A stretch of 64,000 nucleotides of DNA from Vibrio ezurae NBRC 102218 (GTDB lineage: Bacteria > Pseudomonadota > Gammaproteobacteria > Enterobacterales > Vibrionaceae), in contig NZ_BATM01000044.1 in assembly GCF_000467185.1 (NCBI RefSeq), positions 1 to 64,000 of the forward strand, in the 5' to 3' direction. This document shows, piece by piece, positions 58,777 to 64,000 of this stretch. The notes under the pieces are model-generated. The model had not been told where the DNA came from and did not search any database. It saw only the letters and a list, made by a program, of their open reading frames with translations. Each line of letters starts with the position of its first letter. The first letter of the stretch is position 1. The translations under genes and the position numbers were made by a program.

Positions 58777-59136
58777 ATGCATGAAAGAATGACCTTACTA
58801 CTTAATTCGGGAGTGATTAGCCCAAACGCACACCTAGGTGCTATGACTGCGATTAAAACGCTTAATGATGAGTGGGCGCTTTGCACTGATAACGAACAGT
58901 TCCAAATGGCGATGACTCACCTTGCGAGAGCAATTGATAGAATCAGTGACAATGAGGCAATAAAAGATGGGCTTGACCCAACGGTAATGGATGAAATTAT
59001 TTCAGATGCTGCTTTTCCTGAAATCATAGAAATGAATGAAAAAATTTGTCGTGGCGCAGGGCTTGTAGAGGTGCCAGTGACTGAGGATAGCTTTTTCATT
59101 TGTAACTTATTCTCTCTTTATTTAGCTAGCCATTAA
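58777..59136 (+). CDS. yhfY: YhfY-like PRD-domain protein
   Basis: 119 residues forming one PTS-regulation-domain-like helical bundle (MTHLARAIDRISDNEAIKDGL). It carries a single likely PRD histidine (H49 region). It has no DNA-binding domain, so it may report PTS phosphorylation to YhfZ (inference). Between yhfZ and php, spaced 16 and 10 bases. Confidence 0.85.
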   Translation: MHERMTLLLNSGVISPNAHLGAMTAIKTLNDEWALCTDNEQFQMAMTHLARAIDRISDNEAIKDGLDPTVMDEIISDAAFPEIIEMNEKICRGAGLVEVPVTEDSFFICNLFSLYLASH

Positions 59137-59146
59137 GGGACATATT

Positions 59147-60037
59147 ATGCCTATAAATGAAAGTGGTTATACGTATTGCCATGAGCACCTCCACATCGAC
59201 CTGTCAAAACAAAAAGGGGACGATGATTGCAAACTGGATCAGTTTGAGTTGATTAGTGCTGAGCTAAAAGCACTTAAAACACGTGGCGTTTTTAACATCG
59301 TAGAAGTCACCAATAAATTTATGGGCCGTAATCCTCAATTTATTGAAGCTTTAACAAAAGAAACACAGATGAATATTCTCTGTTCAACAGGGTTTTATAT
59401 TGAAGGTTTCTTTCCAAACGCGCTAAAGCAAATGTCTGTGGTTGATATAGCCAAAACAATGATTCACGAAATTGATAATGGTATTGACGATAGCAATTTA
59501 CGTGCTTCGGTAATTGGAGAGATCGGTAGCAGTCACAATGTGTTTACTGATACAGAACGCAAAGTATTTGAAGGGGCAGCGATTGCTCATTTAGAAACGG
59601 GTTGCCCAATCTCAACGCATACCTCATTTAGCACTATGGCTAAAAGCCAAGTAGAACTTCTCAGAAATATGAAAGTAAATCTTAACAATGTCTCTATTGG
59701 GCATTGTGATTTGCGGGATAACTTTGACGATATTCTTTGGTTACTTGATCAAGGGTGTTATGTCCAATTCGATACCATTGGTAAAAATGACTACTACCCA
59801 GATGCCAAGCGAATCGCCGTTATTGACTCTCTTATCCGTCGTGGATACGCAGATCGAGTGATGCTTTCAATGGACATTACTCGTAAATCACACCTTAAAG
59901 AAAATGGAGGACTTGGGTTTTGTTATTTAATTGATCACTTCGTCCCCATGCTTCTTGAGCGAGGAATACAACAACAATATATCGACCTCATGCTTAAACA
60001 TAACCCCGCCAACTTTTTTGGCACAACACAAAAATAA
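59147..60037 (+). CDS. php: Php (YhfV), phosphotriesterase-homology metallohydrolase
   Basis: 296 residues, close to the 292 of E. coli Php. The amidohydrolase metal ligands are visible: HxH as H12 and H14 in TYCHEHLHID, glutamate in VIGEIGSSHN (in place of the carboxylated lysine of true phosphotriesterase, as in PHP), histidines in STHTSFSTMA and IGHCDLRD, and aspartate in MLSMDITRKSH. It is a cytoplasmic TIM-barrel hydrolase; the natural substrate is unknown. Confidence 0.93.
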   Translation: MPINESGYTYCHEHLHIDLSKQKGDDDCKLDQFELISAELKALKTRGVFNIVEVTNKFMGRNPQFIEALTKETQMNILCSTGFYIEGFFPNALKQMSVVDIAKTMIHEIDNGIDDSNLRASVIGEIGSSHNVFTDTERKVFEGAAIAHLETGCPISTHTSFSTMAKSQVELLRNMKVNLNNVSIGHCDLRDNFDDILWLLDQGCYVQFDTIGKNDYYPDAKRIAVIDSLIRRGYADRVMLSMDITRKSHLKENGGLGFCYLIDHFVPMLLERGIQQQYIDLMLKHNPANFFGTTQK

Positions 60038-60049
60038 TAAGGTAGAAAA

Positions 60050-60409
60050 ATGAAAACTATCGCAATTGCTGGTTTACAACGTGAACAAATTAAAGAACAG
60101 ATTGAAACAGCGGCACCGGGTGTCTTCACTTGCTTCATTCTTAGTGACATAGATGCAGCCATGAAAGTGAAGTCGGGTGAAATTGACTATTACATTGGTG
60201 CTTGTAATACAGGGGCTGGCGCCGCGTTATCTATGGCCATTGCCATCATTGGATACAATGAATCTTGCACAATCGCAAAACCTGCTTTCCAAGCAAAAGA
60301 AGAAGAAATTCAGACATTTATCAGCGAAGGTAAAAAGGCATTCGGATTATCAATTGAGCACGTCGAACATGCTGTTCCAATGCTAGCGAAACAACTGGCT
60401 AAGGTGTAA
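60050..60409 (+). CDS. yhfU: YhfU-like DUF2620 protein
   Basis: 119 residues with a Rossmann-like outline: MKTIAIAGLQREQIKEQIE, DYYIGACNTGAGAALSMAIAI and EEEIQTFISEGKKAFG. Function unknown. It always seems to accompany yhfT; here the two are two bases apart, suggesting a transporter-linked soluble subunit similar in outline to a PTS IIB (inference). Confidence 0.88.
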   Translation: MKTIAIAGLQREQIKEQIETAAPGVFTCFILSDIDAAMKVKSGEIDYYIGACNTGAGAALSMAIAIIGYNESCTIAKPAFQAKEEEIQTFISEGKKAFGLSIEHVEHAVPMLAKQLAKV

Positions 60410-60411
60410 TT

Positions 60412-61716
60412 ATGGATATAATGAATATAGCGCTCATCGCGACACTTTGTGCAATGACCGCTCTAATCGCAAATATGAGTGCGGCTGTTTTTCATGATGG
60501 GATTCGTCCCATCCTCCCTCAGGTCATAGACGGACATATGAAAAGGCGTGATGCAGGCTCTGTTGCATTTGGTCTTTCTATTGGCTTTGTGGCTTCGGTA
60601 GGGATTTCATTTACGCTTTCAACGGGTTTGTTGAATCCGTGGTTATTGTTCTTGCCGACCGACATTATCGGTGTCATGGCGGGCAGTCGAATCATTGCTG
60701 CAATTGGTGGTGGTATCTGGGGAATCCTAGTTGTCACAAGTCTGGCTGGTGTAAATGCAGTATTAACGGGATTACCAATAGACGCATTGGGTGCGCTTGG
60801 AGAGCTAGGGACACCAGTCATGTCTGCATTTGCATTGTTCCCGTTATTAGCCATTTTCTATCAATTTGGTTGGAAAGCAGGGGCAATATCAGCGGTTGTG
60901 ATTCTTGTGTCACGATTGTTAGTGGTTAAATATACAGGCATTTATCCAGAATCAATTCAAATTTTTGTTGGGATGGTGATGCTGATTAGCATTGCTATTC
61001 GAAAAGATATTAAAGATAAAGCCAATGGCATTGTCCCTCCTGATATGAGCGGTTTAACGGGCTTATTTGAAGAGCGAACTAAACGCATTTATAAAAACAT
61101 GCCATTTCTAGCCATCACTGGCGCTCTTATTGCCGCCGCCGCCGCATCAGGTATTTTTGCTGGCTCAGAAGTCTCTATTTATGCATTAGCCGATGCTTAT
61201 AAGATTACAGATCCTATTGCTCATAAAGAAGCAATGAATCAAGTTGCCTTATCGGAGTTTATGCGTGGTCTTGGGTTTATTCCATTGATAGCAACCACCG
61301 CCTTAGCAACTGGTGTCTATGGTGTGGTCGGTATGACCTTTGTGTTTGTAGTCGGGTATTTATCACCTAATGTACCAGTGGCCGCAGTACTGGGTGCTAT
61401 TACTATTTGTTTAGAGATATTGCTACTTCGTAATATTGGTCGCTTTTTAGAGAAGTTCCCGTCGATTCGTAATTCGTCAGATAACATCCGAAATAGCATG
61501 AATACCTTAATGGAGTTCGCGTTATTAATTGGTGGTGTATTAGCGGTTATGAAAATGGGTGGAACAACCGGGTTTACCATTTTCGCCATCTTGTACTTCT
61601 TAAATGAAGTTATGGGTCGACCGGTACTTAAGATAGCTGCGCCTGCCGTCGCTGCAATTTTAACGGGTGTTGTTCTGAACTTATTGTTTGTGGTGGGTAT
61701 GTTCGCACCTATTTAG
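60412..61716 (+). CDS. yhfT: YhfT-like membrane transporter
   Basis: 434 residues, exactly the length recalled for E. coli YhfT, with about ten to eleven hydrophobic segments (VAFGLSIGFVASVGISFTLS, GVMAGSRIIAAIGGGIWGIL, LITGALIAAAAASGIFAG-like). An early charged motif FHDGIRPILPQVIDG is probably a cytoplasmic loop. It is likely to move the pathway substrate or product across the inner membrane. No standard transporter family is assigned with confidence. Confidence 0.87.
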   Translation: MDIMNIALIATLCAMTALIANMSAAVFHDGIRPILPQVIDGHMKRRDAGSVAFGLSIGFVASVGISFTLSTGLLNPWLLFLPTDIIGVMAGSRIIAAIGGGIWGILVVTSLAGVNAVLTGLPIDALGALGELGTPVMSAFALFPLLAIFYQFGWKAGAISAVVILVSRLLVVKYTGIYPESIQIFVGMVMLISIAIRKDIKDKANGIVPPDMSGLTGLFEERTKRIYKNMPFLAITGALIAAAAASGIFAGSEVSIYALADAYKITDPIAHKEAMNQVALSEFMRGLGFIPLIATTALATGVYGVVGMTFVFVVGYLSPNVPVAAVLGAITICLEILLLRNIGRFLEKFPSIRNSSDNIRNSMNTLMEFALLIGGVLAVMKMGGTTGFTIFAILYFLNEVMGRPVLKIAAPAVAAILTGVVLNLLFVVGMFAPI

Positions 61717-61725
61717 TTCAACTTG

Positions 61726-61757
61726 AGGTCTTCTCTTGCTTCTCGATGAGAAGACCT
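61726..61757 (+). terminator. intergenic hairpin yhfT-yhfX
   Basis: AGGTCTTCTC (61726-61735) and GAGAAGACCT (61748-61757) form a perfect 10-bp stem without a T-tract. The 200-base gap and the palindrome at 61816-61826 suggest that yhfX has its own promoter. Confidence 0.55.
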
Positions 61758-61815
61758 ATATTCCACTGAGCTATCAAATAACAATAAAAGACGTGAAGTG
61801 AGCAAACTTCATTTT

Positions 61816-61826
61816 GATTTTAAATC
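61816..61826. promoter_or_regulatory. palindrome upstream of yhfX
   Basis: GATTTTAAATC, matching the pair in front of yhfZ apart from one added T. It lies 90 bases before the yhfX start. Confidence 0.35.
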
Positions 61827-61915
61827 ATTAAGAAGGCTTTCAATATAATTAAGCATATTGCTATCGATATAGTATTTATTCTCATTATATTGGAGACTAA
61901 ATATAGAGTAGGTTT

Positions 61916-63052
61916 ATGTTCTTAAATGCACTAACAAAACAGAACCCAGAATTAATTAACGCAGCCTTAGAACTTCATCAGCAAGGTGTGATTCTTCCTG
62001 ATACCTATGTCGTTGATGTTGAGCAGTTTACTCAAAATGCCAAGCGAATAAAAAGTGAAGCGGATAAGAACAGCATCAAACTGTATGGGATGACAAAACA
62101 GTTTGGACGTAACCCTTATCTAGCGAGAATTTTAATAAACTTAGGTTATGAAGGGATTGTCGCCGTTGATTATAAAGAAGCTCGAACGCTGCACAGCGCA
62201 GGTATAAAAATATCGCATGTTGGACACCTAGTTCAACCGCCGACGGCCATTCTTAAAGAGCTTATTGAAGAAATAAAGCCTGATGTTATTACTGTTTACA
62301 CATTGGCTAAAGCTCAAGCTATTTCGAATATGGCGTTAAATGCCGGACGAGTTCAAAAAATATTATTAAAATTCTTTGATGAAGGTGACCACCTTTATAT
62401 TAACCAAGAATCAGGTTTTCCGATCGATACCTTAGACGAAGTATTGGAAGAAGTATCTAATATGCAAGGGGTTAAGATTGAAGGTTTAACTCACTTTCCT
62501 TGTTTTCTGCACAACAACGGAGAAACAACCTTAACACCTAATTTCCATACCCTGATAAAAGCCAAAAACAATATTGAAGAAATGGGCATTCAGTTGAATC
62601 AAATCAACTCACCGTCATCAACAAGTTGCGAGACCCTCCCAACTCTTGGACGTTTTGGGTGCACACATGGTGAGCCTGGGCATGCATTAACAGGAACCAC
62701 CCCTGCTAATCAAAATGGCACGACCTCAGAAAAGGTAGCCATGCTATATCTATCTGAAGTCTCTCACGACTTTAATGGACAGTCGTATTGCTATGCCGGA
62801 GGTTATTACCACCGCGGACACTTATCAAATGCCATTGTGAATGATGAATGGGTGGAAGTGAGCAACGATGACGACTCCAACATAGATTACCACCTACGAC
62901 TGCATGGGCTATTTCCTGTAGGAGCTCCTGTGATCATGGCTTTTAGAACACAAGTTTTTGTCACGAGAAGTGATGTGGCGTTGGTCGAGGGGATTTCTGA
63001 TGGCAAACCCAAGCTTATCGGTCTCTATGATTCATTAGGTCGGGAGATTTAA
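61916..63052 (+). CDS. yhfX: YhfX-like PLP-dependent alanine-racemase-fold enzyme
   Basis: 378 residues. N-terminal alanine-racemase-type barrel with the PLP lysine expected in KLYGMTKQFGRNPYLA (residues about 54-69). Further barrel strands are IVAVDYKEARTLHSAGIKI and KIEGLTHFPCFLHNN. The C-terminal beta domain contains LGRFGCTHGEPGHALTG. It is like E. coli YhfX (about 387). It probably racemises or otherwise acts on an amino acid or amino-acid-like group. Its stop lies one base before the yhfW start. Confidence 0.9.
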   Translation: MFLNALTKQNPELINAALELHQQGVILPDTYVVDVEQFTQNAKRIKSEADKNSIKLYGMTKQFGRNPYLARILINLGYEGIVAVDYKEARTLHSAGIKISHVGHLVQPPTAILKELIEEIKPDVITVYTLAKAQAISNMALNAGRVQKILLKFFDEGDHLYINQESGFPIDTLDEVLEEVSNMQGVKIEGLTHFPCFLHNNGETTLTPNFHTLIKAKNNIEEMGIQLNQINSPSSTSCETLPTLGRFGCTHGEPGHALTGTTPANQNGTTSEKVAMLYLSEVSHDFNGQSYCYAGGYYHRGHLSNAIVNDEWVEVSNDDDSNIDYHLRLHGLFPVGAPVIMAFRTQVFVTRSDVALVEGISDGKPKLIGLYDSLGREI

Positions 63053-63053
63053 T

Positions 63054-64000
63054 ATGCCACGTTTTATAGTCGTTGTACTCGATGGGTTTGGGGTCGGTGA
63101 AATGCCGGATGTTGCAGTGGTTCGCCCGCAAGATAGAGGGGCGAATACGGCGTGTAAATTAATGAATCATTTCCCTCATGATTCTCTACCCACATTAGAA
63201 TCACTTGGTCTGGTGAATATTACGGGAACCAAGGTGCCTTCAATGAAAGCGAATGCATTCGCCAACGTCGGAAAAATAATGCTTGAACATGAAGGTGGCG
63301 ACACCTTTATGGGGCATCAGGAAATTATGGGCACCAAGCCAAAATCCCCCCTTATTAAGCCATTTAAAGAGTCCATAGATCTTATAGAGCAGGCATTATT
63401 GAATGCAGGCTGCTCCGTAGAACGAATGTGTAAAGATGGACTTGAATTGCTGCTTGTAAATGAATGCGTAACAGTCGGCGATAATCTTGAGGCTGATTTA
63501 GGGCAGGTATATAACATTGCAGGGAACCTTAACCAGATAACCTTTGAAAGCCTGCTTGATATTGGAAAGGTTGTCCGCCGTAATAATTGCGTGGCCCGTA
63601 ATATCGTATTTGGGGGTAATTTAAGCTCTTCATCTCAACTATTGGATGCGATAGAAACTAAGGGTTCGACTTATATAGGTGTGAGTGCGCCAAAATCTGG
63701 TGTTTATGACCGCGGATTTCAAGTCATGCACTTGGGGTATGGCGTTGATACTAGCAAACAAGTGCCAGCGCAACTTCATCAAGTCGGTGTTAAAACGACG
63801 TTGATCGGTAAAGTGGCCGATATAGTGGGTAATGAATCTGGTACTAATTATATGCAAATGGTCGATACCACGAAGATAATGGACAAAGCGGCGGCTGAAA
63901 TTAAGGAAAACAGTGACGGGTTTTTCTGTATTAATATTCAAGAAACCGATTTGTCTGGTCATCAAGAAGATCCCCTGCGTTACTGGGAGACTTTGAAGAA
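63054..64000 (+). CDS. yhfW: YhfW-like phosphopentomutase-family enzyme, cut by window end
   Basis: Starts at ATG 63054 and stays open to base 64000 (315 codons seen; E. coli YhfW is about 408). The alkaline-phosphatase superfamily start is MPRFIVVVLDGFGVGEMPD with the metal aspartate. The phosphopentomutase-style threonine region is GGDTFMGHQEIMGTKPKSP, and further on come LIGKVADIVGNES and INIQETDLSGHQEDP. It would move a phosphate within a sugar or similar molecule. It is coupled to yhfX. The missing yhfS may follow outside the window. Confidence 0.92.
   Translation, partial: MPRFIVVVLDGFGVGEMPDVAVVRPQDRGANTACKLMNHFPHDSLPTLESLGLVNITGTKVPSMKANAFANVGKIMLEHEGGDTFMGHQEIMGTKPKSPLIKPFKESIDLIEQALLNAGCSVERMCKDGLELLLVNECVTVGDNLEADLGQVYNIAGNLNQITFESLLDIGKVVRRNNCVARNIVFGGNLSSSSQLLDAIETKGSTYIGVSAPKSGVYDRGFQVMHLGYGVDTSKQVPAQLHQVGVKTTLIGKVADIVGNESGTNYMQMVDTTKIMDKAAAEIKENSDGFFCINIQETDLSGHQEDPLRYWETLK

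Noticed and set aside
59147-60037. True phosphotriesterase for organophosphates
   Set aside because: The position of the carboxylated lysine holds glutamate, as in the PHP subgroup, which lacks notable triesterase activity.

Overview
The window reads as gamma-proteobacterial and most likely Vibrio, probably the second chromosome or a comparable accessory-rich region. This is inferred from gene content: KtrAB, a DUF3450/TtpC/ExbB/ExbD/TonB/TPR cluster, a GlyGly-CTERM trypsin, EfpL, a PL15 exo-alginate lyase and a DUF3541-type protein. It is also inferred from an F1Fo ATP synthase operon outside its usual gidAB-side setting. I see no rRNA or tRNA gene, CRISPR array, complete insertion sequence or integrase.

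Layout. 0.2-2.8 kb: a LysR regulator divergent from a secreted DUF1254 protein. 2.9-10.1 kb: a minus-strand operon behind a near-consensus Fur box, encoding a TonB-dependent receptor, an M16 lipoprotein protease and an SbmA/YddA-type ABC protein. This is the Fus / YddB-PqqL-YddA arrangement known for import and cleavage of iron-containing proteins. 11.3-13.3 kb: ktrAB potassium uptake. 13.8-15.4 kb: a small membrane protein and an EamA exporter. 15.5-18.3 kb: a TRAP transporter. 18.7-22.1 kb: an EptA-like transferase, a universal stress protein and a LysR. 22.4-24.4 kb: a PL15 exo-oligoalginate lyase. 25.1-27.3 kb: HPF, a DUF3541-like protein and an ArgR paralogue.

27.9-34.8 kb: a complete atpIBEFHAGDC operon with a proton-type c subunit, followed by a highly structured non-coding stretch that looks like a small RNA. 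35.5-37.5 kb: a cold-shock protein, a 27-codon basic micro-ORF with its own terminator, and an M42 aminopeptidase. 37.8-40.2 kb: a three-gene module resembling lambda O/P replication genes without any other phage gene. 40.4-44.1 kb: EfpL, a secreted trypsin, a tiny membrane protein and the Hsp70-like YegD. 44.6-49.5 kb: the TtpC-type TonB energising system. 49.8-52.6 kb: small genes, a lipoprotein nuclease, a parvulin and a 65-nt perfect hairpin of REP/MITE type.

53.5-64.0 kb is the most interesting part. A lactose/cellobiose-type PTS (IIB, IIC, IIA) is translationally coupled to an unfamiliar TIM-barrel protein and followed by a porin. Next come homologues of the uncharacterised E. coli yhf genes in the order yhfZ, yhfY, php, yhfU, yhfT, yhfX, yhfW; the last runs off the window. 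The layout suggests an uncharacterised pathway for an outer-membrane-imported, PTS-phosphorylated compound handled by a metal-dependent hydrolase, a phosphopentomutase-like enzyme and a PLP racemase-like protein. The substrate cannot be read from the sequence.
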